64,000 bases of DNA from Sulfotelmatobacter sp049792875 (GTDB taxonomy: Bacteria > Acidobacteriota > Terriglobia > Terriglobales > Acidobacteriaceae): positions 22,333-86,332 of the forward strand of contig JBARBI010000127.1 in NCBI GenBank assembly GCA_049792875.1, in the 5' to 3' direction. The notes beneath the pieces were generated by a model. The model was given only the letters and a program-made list of their open reading frames with translations, was not told where the DNA came from and did no database searches. Shown here piece after piece: positions 25,208-33,620 of the stretch. How positions within the stretch are numbered: position 1 is the stretch's first letter; every line of letters begins with the position of its first letter. A program made the translations under genes and the position numbers.

Positions 25208-27442
25208 CTATCTCAAGTTGACGGATGCCTTCAAGGGCAGGTCTTGCGAAGAGCCACCGGCCATGAAGGTATAGTCTCCCGGAATCAACTGCCAGGCGTT
25301 GTGCTCAACGTTGAAGATGGAGAGATATTTTGGGTCTACTTCGATCGCAATGTTTTTAGCTTCTCCGGCGTTGAGCTTGACCTTACTCCAGCCCACCAGT
25401 CGTTTCGGGGGCTCCGCCGCTGCGGCCGGCAGGGAAGCGTAGACTTCCGCGACCTCGGCTCCAGCGCGCGTGCCCGTGTTGGTTACGGTGAAGCTGACCA
25501 GTGGTTTCTTTCCCGGCAACACCATGAAATTCGAGTACGAGTACGTGGTGTACGACAATCCATATCCGAAGGGAAACAGCACTGGCTTATGTTCCGCGTC
25601 ATACCACTTGTAGCCGACCTTCACGCCCTCATCGTAGGTGATCTGGAATACCGGCAAGCCCGCAGCGATCCGTTTCCAGCCTTCTCTGTCGGCGTCCACA
25701 GTAGCCTTCGGGGGCTTGACGATGGTGGGATGCGGCAAGTCGGCGTCACTCTTCGGAAAGGTGAGCGGCAACTTCGCGCTGGGGTTGGTGTCTCCGAAAA
25801 TAAGATTCGCCACCGCCTCAGCTCCGCGGCTGCCCGCAAACCACGCTTCCATGATCGCGCTCACCTGTTCCGCCCAAGGCATAGTTACCGGACCTCCGCT
25901 CTCAATCACCACGATGGTATGCGGGTTAGCCGCTGCCACCTTCGCAATCAGTTCATCCTGATGCTCCGGCAGAGACAGGCTATCGAGGTCCATTCCCTCA
26001 CTCTCCCATTGGTAGGCGAAGACGATGGCCACATCGGCGGTCTTGGCAAGAGCCGCAGCTGCTTCGGAATCGGCGCCGGATACGAACTGCACCTTCGCCC
26101 CCGGGACTTTCGCTTGAATCGACTTCAGCGGTGACGTGGGAAACCAAACCGGCTCCAGCCATCGCGTCTGCCCCTTACCCGGAGGCAGGATCGCATTTCC
26201 GCCGGGTGGATCGACTTGTGCAGACCCGCCTCCAGAAATCATTCCCACGTCGGCATGGGGACCAATCACGGCGATGCTCTGGATTTTGGAAGCATCGAGC
26301 GGAAGTTGCGCGTGATCGTTTTTCAGCAGCACGGTGCTCTGCTCGGCGATCTTCTGCGCGACTTCGAAGCCGCCCATCACGTCCACCACGCCTCTCTGCG
26401 GCGGATCGTCGATCACGCCCGTGGCGAACATGGACCGCAGAATCCGATGCACATGATCATTCAATTCTGTCTCCGGCACCTTGCCCGATTCGACCGCTTT
26501 CTTTAAGTCGTCCCCGTAGAAGATCCAGCCCGGCTCCTCGTGATCAAGGCCAGCGGCCGAGGACTTCGCCGTGTTATGAGTACCTTGCCAGTCCGAGAGT
26601 ACAAACCCTTTGAAGTTCCAGTCTTTCTTCAGCACATCGGTGAGCAGGTATTTGTTCTCGCAAGCGTAATCACCGTTCAGACGGTTGTAGGAGCACATCA
26701 CCGCGGCGATGTCAGAATCCTGCAATCCAATCTCAAAGGCGAGCAGGTCACTCTCCCGCGCCGCCCGCTTGTCGATGTTCACGTTCACCGCATTGCGGCC
26801 ACTCTCCTGATCGTTGAGGGCGTAATGCTTGATGTCGCCCAGGACATGCTGCGCCTGCAGTCCCTTCATTACCGACGCAACCATCTTTCCGGCCAGAACG
26901 GGATCCTCGCCCATATACTCGAAGGTGCGCCCATCTCGGGGCTCGCGGGTAAGGTTGATGCCTCCCCCGAGCGACATGTTGTAGCCCTGCGCGCGCAGCT
27001 CGCGGCCAATCAGCGCCCCGTATTCGTACGCTGCCTCCAGATCCCAACTAGCCGCGCCAGCTACATCGGCGGGCAGCGCAGTCGAGTAGCGGCCATTCTC
27101 ACCGCTCATCCGGACTCCATAGGCGGCGTCCGACATTTGGATTCCGGGTATGCCCAGCCGTGGGATGGCAACTACATATCCTGCGCCTCCGTTGGATAGT
27201 ATGGCCATCGGGCTCATCGGGCTGAGTCCCACCATGCCCGTCCCATGCAGCATGGAGATCTTTTCGTCCAACGTCATTTGCTTAACCACCATCGAGGCGC
27301 GCTCGTCGGGGGAGAGACTGGGATTCATCCAGGGATGGGGCTTCGCGCTCGATTGCGCCCACGCCGGCGATAGAGCGAAACTTAGGATCGTTACGCCAAG
27401 AGTGAAAAATCGATTCAGTAGAAAAGGCCACTGCACAAGCAT
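25208..27442 (-). CDS. bglX: Glycoside hydrolase family 3 beta-glucosidase, exported
   Basis: A 744-residue protein with a signal peptide (cut near residue 30, SPAWAQ). The GH3 N-terminal barrel includes GFVLSDWQGTHN, whose Asp is the expected nucleophile. The (alpha/beta)6 sandwich includes IAVIGPHADVGMISGGGSAQ and VFAYQWESEGMDLDSLSLP, and a C-terminal fibronectin III-like domain begins near residue 640 (VSFTVTNTGTRAGAEVAEVY). The family removes beta-linked glucose or related sugars from oligosaccharide ends, here in the periplasm. The ATG at 27442 has CGAGGAAAC about 7 bases upstream. The symbol follows the closest general family type; the exact substrate is uncertain. Confidence 0.88.
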   Translation of the reverse strand: MLVQWPFLLNRFFTLGVTILSFALSPAWAQSSAKPHPWMNPSLSPDERASMVVKQMTLDEKISMLHGTGMVGLSPMSPMAILSNGGAGYVVAIPRLGIPGIQMSDAAYGVRMSGENGRYSTALPADVAGAASWDLEAAYEYGALIGRELRAQGYNMSLGGGINLTREPRDGRTFEYMGEDPVLAGKMVASVMKGLQAQHVLGDIKHYALNDQESGRNAVNVNIDKRAARESDLLAFEIGLQDSDIAAVMCSYNRLNGDYACENKYLLTDVLKKDWNFKGFVLSDWQGTHNTAKSSAAGLDHEEPGWIFYGDDLKKAVESGKVPETELNDHVHRILRSMFATGVIDDPPQRGVVDVMGGFEVAQKIAEQSTVLLKNDHAQLPLDASKIQSIAVIGPHADVGMISGGGSAQVDPPGGNAILPPGKGQTRWLEPVWFPTSPLKSIQAKVPGAKVQFVSGADSEAAAALAKTADVAIVFAYQWESEGMDLDSLSLPEHQDELIAKVAAANPHTIVVIESGGPVTMPWAEQVSAIMEAWFAGSRGAEAVANLIFGDTNPSAKLPLTFPKSDADLPHPTIVKPPKATVDADREGWKRIAAGLPVFQITYDEGVKVGYKWYDAEHKPVLFPFGYGLSYTTYSYSNFMVLPGKKPLVSFTVTNTGTRAGAEVAEVYASLPAAAAEPPKRLVGWSKVKLNAGEAKNIAIEVDPKYLSIFNVEHNAWQLIPGDYTFMAGGSSQDLPLKASVNLR

Positions 27443-27783
27443 GGGGGTTTCCTCGTAAGAATGTTGATTGCCAAATCGTTAATGTTACGCCTTTTTGTCA
27501 AATTCTCGCCGTTTAATTTGCGGGTATCTGGTTGCGAACTACAGAATCGGGAACGGCGAAGATAAGACGAAGAGTGCGAAATGTTTGGACAAGCAAGTAG
27601 CGCTGCCGTCCGGGCGGCTGTCGTGGGGGCGTCCCCGCCCTCACCTGCGAGGCCAAGGTGCCCTCGCGACAGTCGGCAAGATGCCCGTCGATACAATCTA
27701 TAAAGTATCGCGCCACGGTCTCCCTCTCCAATCGTCTTCGGCCCTCACTTGGCCACTGCACTCCGCCGCTTTACACTAGAGGA
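27443..27783. other. 341-base intergenic region between divergent GH3 and nadE genes
   Basis: It contains the upstream regions of two divergent genes. From 27611 to 27675 there is a GC-rich palindromic stretch with outer arms CTGTCG (27618-27623) and CGACAG (27667-27672) and the core GTGGGGGCGTCCCCGCC, resembling the dispersed palindromes elsewhere in the window. No gene is evident. Confidence 0.5.
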
Positions 27784-29424
27784 GTGAAGATTGCGCTGGG
27801 CCAAATCAATCCCACGGTCGGAGATTTTTCCGGCAACGCCTCGAAGATCCGTGATTTTTCCCATCGCGCCAAGGCCGCCGGCGCCGGAATGATTCTCTTC
27901 CCAGAGTTGTCCGTGTGCGGCTATCCGCCTCGTGACCTTGTGGAGCGGCCTTCTTTCGTGACACGCAATCGCGAGACTGTGGAAAACATTGCCGCGGAAA
28001 CCACCGGGATCGCCGTCATTTGCGGCTTGGTTACTCCCGCCCGCTCGGACACGGGTAAGGCGGTCATGAATTCGGCGGCTCTGCTCATGGAGGGCAAGGT
28101 CGCTTTCGTCCAATCGAAGATGTTGCTGCCCACCTACGACGTTTTCGATGAGATGCGCAACTTCGCTCCTGCCAAGAGTCAGGATCTGTTTTCTTTTTGC
28201 GGCAATCGTATGGCGCTCACCATTTGCGAAGATGCCTGGAATGACAAGCGTTTCTGGGACAAACGGCTTTACACCGTCGATCCCGTAGAGTCCCTGATTC
28301 AGGCCGGCGGGAATTTCCTGCTGAACATCGCCGCATCGCCATTCTGGATAGGCAAGAGGGAACTTCGTCGTGACATGCTGGCCAGCATTGCGCGCCAGCA
28401 CAAGGTTCCGGTCGTGCTGGTCAACCAGGTCGGCGGTAACGACAGTCTCGTGTTCGACGGTTCCAGCCTCGTTCTCGATCGGGAAGGACGAGTCGTCGCG
28501 CAGGGCCGCTCCTTCGAAGAGGATCTCATTTACTTCGACTCGCAAGAGCTGACGGGCGAAATCCACGAGCAGATCGCCGGCGATGAAACGAGCGTTTATT
28601 CCGCGCTGGTGCTGGGCACCCGCGACTACATGCAGAAGTGCGGATTTCAGAAAGCGATCATCGGCTTGAGCGGCGGCATTGACTCCGCCCTCACCGCCGT
28701 GATCGCCGCCGACGCAGTCGGACCCGAAAACGTAATCGGCGTCGGCATGCCTGGACCCTATTCCTCGCCCGGTTCAGTCGACGACGCCCGCTCCCTGGCC
28801 CACAATCTGGGAATCCATTTCGCGTTGATCTCCATCAATCCGGTCTACGAAGCTTATCGCCGGATGCTGAGCGAGGTGTTCGCTGGACAGAAAGAAGACG
28901 TGACCGAAGAGAACATCCAGTCGCGGGCACGAGGAACTTTGCTGATGGCGCTATCGAATAAGTTTGGAGCGATCGTGCTCTCCACCGGCAACAAGAGCGA
29001 GTTGGGCGTAGGCTACTGTACGCTTTACGGCGACATGGTCGGTGGCCTAGCAGTTATTTCGGATGTGCCGAAAACGCTGGTCTACCGGCTCAGCCAATAC
29101 GCGAATTCGCGTCGTGCGGTGATTCCCCTAGCCACGTTGGAAAAGCCGCCATCCGCGGAGTTGCGGCCCAATCAGAAAGACAGTGACTCCCTGCCACCGT
29201 ATGAAGTTCTCGACGCCGTGCTCGAAGACTATGTGGAGGATTCCCATCCCGCGGAGCAAATTGCGTTGGATCGCGGATTCGACATCGCTGTGGTGCGGCG
29301 CGTCATCCGCATGGTTGATCGCGCCGAATACAAGCGTCAACAGGCCGCTCCGGGTCTCAAGATCTCTCCTAAGGCCTTCGGCTATGGACGCCGTTTTCCG
29401 ATTGCCGCCAAGAACGAAACCTGA
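27784..29424 (+). CDS. nadE: Glutamine-dependent NAD+ synthetase
   Basis: A 546-residue two-domain enzyme that makes NAD+ from deamido-NAD+, ATP and glutamine in the cytoplasm. Residues about 1-260 form the nitrilase-fold glutaminase (Glu in FPELSVCGYPPRD, Cys in LTICEDAWN). The C-terminal synthetase carries the PP-loop GLSGGIDSALTAV, plus LSTGNKSELGVGYCTLYGDM and KPPSAELRPNQKDSDSLPPY. I place the start at GTG 27784, giving the family-typical KIALGQINPTVGDF. The frame stays open upstream to 27658 without homology. A GAGG sits unusually close to this GTG. Confidence 0.95.
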   Translation: MKIALGQINPTVGDFSGNASKIRDFSHRAKAAGAGMILFPELSVCGYPPRDLVERPSFVTRNRETVENIAAETTGIAVICGLVTPARSDTGKAVMNSAALLMEGKVAFVQSKMLLPTYDVFDEMRNFAPAKSQDLFSFCGNRMALTICEDAWNDKRFWDKRLYTVDPVESLIQAGGNFLLNIAASPFWIGKRELRRDMLASIARQHKVPVVLVNQVGGNDSLVFDGSSLVLDREGRVVAQGRSFEEDLIYFDSQELTGEIHEQIAGDETSVYSALVLGTRDYMQKCGFQKAIIGLSGGIDSALTAVIAADAVGPENVIGVGMPGPYSSPGSVDDARSLAHNLGIHFALISINPVYEAYRRMLSEVFAGQKEDVTEENIQSRARGTLLMALSNKFGAIVLSTGNKSELGVGYCTLYGDMVGGLAVISDVPKTLVYRLSQYANSRRAVIPLATLEKPPSAELRPNQKDSDSLPPYEVLDAVLEDYVEDSHPAEQIALDRGFDIAVVRRVIRMVDRAEYKRQQAAPGLKISPKAFGYGRRFPIAAKNET

Positions 29425-29493
29425 AAGAAGCGATTTGAAGTATTCTGATAGATCGCCTTCCTCCTCCAAAACGCTGAAACGCGAAAGGAACCC

Positions 29494-30417
29494 ATGCACC
29501 GTTTGCTGAACTCGACCTGTGTTCTTCTGTTAGCCAGTGGTCTTGCCGTTGCCCAGACTCCAGCGACAAAGTCATCCCCGGCGAAAACTGGAGAGCACCC
29601 AGCTGAAAAGCCCGCGGCGGCTGCGTCCGACAATCTTCCGTCGGAAGCCACCGTGGACTCCTTTCTGCATGAGCAGTTTGGTTACCAGGCGGACTTGACC
29701 TGGAAGATTTCCAGCATCAAGCCTTCGACGGTCGTGGGATTAGCGGAGGTTACGGTGGTTCTCGCCAGCCCGCAGGGCCAGCAGTTGACGCGTTTCTTCG
29801 TTGCTCCTGACGGCCGGCAGGCCCTGGTCGGAGAAATTATTCCATTCGGCGCGAGGCCCTTTGATCCTGCGAGAGACCTGTTGAACAAGGGAATCACCGG
29901 GCCCGACCGCGGTCCCAAGGACGCCGCAGTCACTATCGTAGAATTCGGTGACCTGCAGTGTCCCGCCTGCAAGGCAGCACAGCCGACTATCGAAGCGCTC
30001 GTGGTGGCGGAACCTACGGCTCGCTTCGTGTTCCAGAATTTTCCCCTGGAGATGCACAATTGGGCCGCCAAAGGTGCGGCTTATGCTGATTGCGTTGGCC
30101 GAGCTTCGAACGACGCCTTCTGGAAATTCATCTCGAAAACCTATGAGACCCAGACAGACATTACCGCCGAGACCGCGGACGAGAAGCTCACCGCCATCGC
30201 CGATGGAGTAGGCGTAAAAGGCGCCGATATCGCTGCCTGCGCCGCCAAACCGGAGACCAAGGCTCGCGTGGATGCCTCCATTGCACTCGGCAAGTCAGTG
30301 GACGTAACCGGCACCCCTACGCTGTTTATCAATGGCCGTAAGATTGGGAGCTTCGATACTCGCCTGTCAGATGTGTACAAAGGCTTGGTCGAGTTCGCGG
30401 CGAAAGAAGCGAAGTAG
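29494..30417 (+). CDS. Exported DsbA-like thioredoxin-fold protein
   Basis: A 307-residue protein with a signal peptide (residues 1-21, ending GLAVAQ), a low-complexity Pro/Ala linker, a small N-terminal domain (about residues 50-125) and a DsbA/Thioredoxin_4 domain (about 130-305). The redox motif is FGDLQCPACKAAQP, a CPAC active site, and the cis-Pro loop is TGTPTLFINGRKI. By family it oxidises or isomerises disulfides in the periplasm. AAAGGAACCC precedes the ATG. The gene is 69 bases after nadE, but shared function is not obvious. Confidence 0.88.
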   Translation: MHRLLNSTCVLLLASGLAVAQTPATKSSPAKTGEHPAEKPAAAASDNLPSEATVDSFLHEQFGYQADLTWKISSIKPSTVVGLAEVTVVLASPQGQQLTRFFVAPDGRQALVGEIIPFGARPFDPARDLLNKGITGPDRGPKDAAVTIVEFGDLQCPACKAAQPTIEALVVAEPTARFVFQNFPLEMHNWAAKGAAYADCVGRASNDAFWKFISKTYETQTDITAETADEKLTAIADGVGVKGADIAACAAKPETKARVDASIALGKSVDVTGTPTLFINGRKIGSFDTRLSDVYKGLVEFAAKEAK

Positions 30418-30520
30418 TCGGAACGGATAGGCTTTCTAAGAGGCTCGCTCTTGGGGGCAGCATATTTCGCCGCCGCGGTAACCCTTTTATCTTTGGGTAG
30501 GTTTTAAACTTTGGACGGGG

Positions 30521-30594
30521 AGGTTTTGGGTGGCGCAGCGTTTTCAGCGCTGCGATGAAGAGTTTCATGTCGATCTGGGCTTTAACCCCTCAGG
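30521..30594 (+). repeat. Dispersed REP-like repeat, copy 1
   Basis: The element begins GGTTTTGGGTGGC, contains the palindromic CAGCGCTG core and ends GGGCTTTAACCCCTCAGG. A diverged copy in the opposite orientation lies at 62032-62104. Both are intergenic. Confidence 0.6.
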
Positions 30595-30657
30595 ACCCTG
30601 AACTAACCCTTTCGACAACGTGTGAGGCCTCGAAGTCTGAGGTCCGACGCCTTTTCT

Positions 30658-32520
30658 CTACTTCTCGCTGATCCAAATCTCCGGAGTGGTGCGGTTTATG
30701 TCCGCAATGACGTGCGGCGTGATCATAATCATGAGTTCGTCAGTGTCCTCTTGCTTGGTGTTGCTCACCATTACCTGATTAATTCCCGGCACAGCCCCGA
30801 GTCCCGGAATCCCGCTCATGGACAGCGTATCGGTCTTTGACACTTCACCCGCCACGACAGCGGGTTCGCCATCCTTGAGGTTGATGTTTCCCTTGTATTC
30901 CCGGTTCGAGATAACCGGCACGCCGTTGGCAGATTGCCCGGTGAGTGAGCGCACCTGCATTTCAAGTTGCAAGCTCACCGAACCATCGCCGTGGACGATC
31001 GGCTTCGCCTTCAGGTTCAGGCCAAGATCTTCGTAGCTTACGGAAGGGAACGGCGGCACGTAGGTTTGATTCCCCAGTACCTGTGAAATCTGTGGCGAAT
31101 TATAAATCGGCGCGTAGGTCGCATTCAGGATTGGATACCGTGATCCTAAGTGAAAAGTCGCGTCATTCCCCTGGCTGGCCCTCATGGTCATGTTTTCCAG
31201 GCTGCGCACCCAAGATTCGTTGAGCGAAAGAGCCACCGCAAACTGGTCCAGACTCAATCCCATAAAGGTGAGCCCACCGCCGAAGGTCGCCAACGGCTGA
31301 CTGAAAATTGAGTTCTGCTGACCTCCTAGTTGCGCCAAGAGCCCGGCCAAAGCCGAGCTACCCGCCTGGTTGATGCCTCCCGAAGAGATCAGTTGGTTGA
31401 TGAGTTGCTGAATGTTCTGTCCCGCGAGTCCAGCCAGCGCCGCTGCCGGAATGTTGTACAGGTTGAAGGTGTTGGGGATGTGTACTCCAATGTCGCGCGC
31501 GAGCTGGTGGTTAATCTGGTACACGCGAACATCGAGCATCACCTGCGGCTTCTCGTCACTCAGTTGTTCCAGCAATTTGGAGCAGGCCTCGAGGAGGGGC
31601 TGGGGCCCCCGCACTTCCACTGTGTCCGCGATCTGTCCGGAAGAGACGAAGCGCAGGTCGAACATATTTCGCATCGTGGTGACGAGATCAGTCGCTTCCT
31701 GCGGCGTGGAGTGCGGCGGCAGGATGAAGGTCCGCAACGACATCCGGTCGAACTGCTTATGATTCTCCGAAGTATCGGCGGCGATCAGCATCTGATGCGC
31801 GTCGAGCGCGGCCCACATCGTCTTGCTTACCCAGCATGCCAGCTTGAGCGCGGTGAAAAATTCCACGTCGTCCACGTTGAACCGAACTTGACGGGCCTGT
31901 ACGGAATCGTCAAACTGCGCGGTTACTCCGTAGGCCGCGGCCAGCTGGGTGAACATCCCGCGAACGTCGCCGCTGTAGTGGAACGTCGCCAGGTCGCTCC
32001 TGGGATCGAGGTGAATTTCGCCGGAATCCTCCAGCCGGACCGGCAAAGCGCGGGGTAGCTCTGGAGCCAGTGCACGGCTGGCTTCGTCCAGTCGCTCCCG
32101 CGCGAACTGATTGTCCGAATCGAGATCGAGGGCTGCACGAAATTCGGCCGCGGCTCGCGCGCGCGCATTTTCCAGCATCAGAGCGTTTCCCCGCTCGATG
32201 TGCTGAAAGACCAACTGCGCCTTCATCACTTCGCGGGCGGTCAGAAACTGCACATCCTGAGGCGCCAGCCGCGTCGCCTTGTCGAACTGCGCGAAGGCCT
32301 CTTCCATCCTCTGCTGATCCCGGAGCTTCGCGCCTTTTTCAAAAGCTTTCCGTGCTTCCTTCAGTTCTTGCTTTGAAACGATGCAGTTGACTCCCCCCGG
32401 CACTCCGTTGCCGCAGGAAATGGGTGGGTCGGAGGAGGGATCATTACCCGCAGCCAACGCCGTCGAAGCCAGCGCAGCCGCCAGAAGTCCCACCGCGATG
32501 ATGAATGCCGTCCGTCGCAT
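30658..32520 (-). CDS. TPR-containing secretin-family protein (GspD/PilQ-like)
   Basis: A 620-residue exported protein with a signal peptide (residues 1-23). Residues about 45-150 are TPR-like helices (EARKAFEKGAKLRDQQRMEEA), 165-330 are N-domain modules (TFHYSGDVRGMFTQLAAAYG, then IADTVEVRGPQPLLEACSKL) and 335-615 is the secretin beta domain (PQVMLDVRVYQINHQLARDI, ending MIMITPHVIADINR). Secretins form outer-membrane gates for type II or III secretion or type IV pili. No other secretion gene is nearby, so this is an orphan locus. A run of Gly, Ala, Leu and Gln near residues 365-410 sits in the gate region. Confidence 0.82.
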   Translation of the reverse strand: MRRTAFIIAVGLLAAALASTALAAGNDPSSDPPISCGNGVPGGVNCIVSKQELKEARKAFEKGAKLRDQQRMEEAFAQFDKATRLAPQDVQFLTAREVMKAQLVFQHIERGNALMLENARARAAAEFRAALDLDSDNQFARERLDEASRALAPELPRALPVRLEDSGEIHLDPRSDLATFHYSGDVRGMFTQLAAAYGVTAQFDDSVQARQVRFNVDDVEFFTALKLACWVSKTMWAALDAHQMLIAADTSENHKQFDRMSLRTFILPPHSTPQEATDLVTTMRNMFDLRFVSSGQIADTVEVRGPQPLLEACSKLLEQLSDEKPQVMLDVRVYQINHQLARDIGVHIPNTFNLYNIPAAALAGLAGQNIQQLINQLISSGGINQAGSSALAGLLAQLGGQQNSIFSQPLATFGGGLTFMGLSLDQFAVALSLNESWVRSLENMTMRASQGNDATFHLGSRYPILNATYAPIYNSPQISQVLGNQTYVPPFPSVSYEDLGLNLKAKPIVHGDGSVSLQLEMQVRSLTGQSANGVPVISNREYKGNINLKDGEPAVVAGEVSKTDTLSMSGIPGLGAVPGINQVMVSNTKQEDTDELMIMITPHVIADINRTTPEIWISEK

Positions 32521-32700
32521 CTCTCAGGATTCTAACGTGGTTCACCCGCGATGGACACAGGCCAATGGGACCTAGTACCTTTGGGTTCAATGCCCGCTGG
32601 AAGAACGAGAGATTAGCTCACCCTTGCAGCCCTCTTCGTAGAGATATGGCTCGCTACGACTTTGCCGGCGCGGGCAGAAAAGTTGTTGCGAGGACGGTCG

Positions 32701-33492
32701 CTACGACAGCATCAGCCGTTCGATACTGCGTGCCTTGCCGGTGCTTTCGTCGCAATCGATGACTACCGCGCACAGGCGCGCATCGCCCGTGGCCGGCTCA
32801 AACCGCACCGGCATTCCGTTCAGGAACTTGCCCACCACCAGTTCCTTCTTCACTCCGATCACGCCGTCATAAGGCCCTGTCATGCCCACATCTGTGACGT
32901 AGGCCGTCCCGTTGGGCAGGACCCTCTCGTCCGCCGTCGGAACATGTGTGTGCGTGCCCACCACCGCTGTAACCCGGCCGTCCAGATACCATCCCAGCGA
33001 AATCTTTTCTGATGTCGCCTCAGCATGGACGTCGACCAGAATCACCTTGGCCTGAATCTTCTGCAAAAGCTGGTCTGCCGTGCGGAAAGGGTCGTCATTC
33101 GAGGCCATGAACACGCGCCCCTGCAGGTTGATCACGGCGTATGGAACTTTCCCCTTGACCCCTTCATAAACCCCCGACCCGGGCATGTCCGCGGGATAAT
33201 TCGCGGGACGCAGGACGCGCCGCGCTGGTCCATGCCCGTTGCCCTCGATCATCTGAAAGTAGTCGATGATTTCCCGCTTATCCCAGACGTGGTTTCCAGT
33301 AGTGATGACGTCGATGTTGAGTTCGAACAATTCTTCGGCCAACGCAGGAGTAATGCCAAAGCCCGCCGCCGAGTTCTCCCCGTTCGCAATAATCAGGTTG
33401 ATGGAATGATCGCGGACGATCCCCGGCAGCCGGTCTTTGACCATGTTTCGCCCCGGCCGTCCAAAAATGTCGCCAATAAATAGAATTCGCAT
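32701..33492 (-). CDS. ymdB: YmdB-family metallophosphoesterase
   Basis: A 263-residue protein of the TIGR00282/YmdB family, which hydrolyses 2',3'-cyclic nucleotides or related phosphodiesters in the cytoplasm. The di-metal site is visible as GDIFGRPGR, ANGENSAAGFGI, TTGNHVWDKREI, VDVHAEATSEK and VGTHTHVPTADERVLPNG. The start at 33492 (ATG, reading RILFIGDIFG) is set by homology; the frame opens at 33552 but the extra residues are not conserved. It is 128 bases downstream of the solute-binding lipoprotein gene, and a family A repeat lies between them. Confidence 0.92.
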   Translation of the reverse strand: MRILFIGDIFGRPGRNMVKDRLPGIVRDHSINLIIANGENSAAGFGITPALAEELFELNIDVITTGNHVWDKREIIDYFQMIEGNGHGPARRVLRPANYPADMPGSGVYEGVKGKVPYAVINLQGRVFMASNDDPFRTADQLLQKIQAKVILVDVHAEATSEKISLGWYLDGRVTAVVGTHTHVPTADERVLPNGTAYVTDVGMTGPYDGVIGVKKELVVGKFLNGMPVRFEPATGDARLCAVVIDCDESTGKARSIERLMLS

Positions 33493-33551
33493 GAGTATCG
33501 ACGCCAAAATTCGATGGTAACACGCAGGCGGTGATCCTATTCGGTGATCCA

Positions 33552-33600
33552 TTTGGGGACAGCCGCCCTCGGCTGTCCGTCGAGGGAAGCTCGACCACCG
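33552..33600 (+). repeat. Family A palindromic repeat (intergenic)
   Basis: TTTGGGGACAGCCGCCCTCG is followed by GCTGTCCGTCGAGGGAAGC, a near-complete palindromic element shared with copies at 39702-39770 (in mutS) and 56505-56553 (in nth). It lies between the lipoprotein gene and ymdB. Confidence 0.7.
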
Positions 33601-33620
33601 GACCGATGCGCGACATCGCC

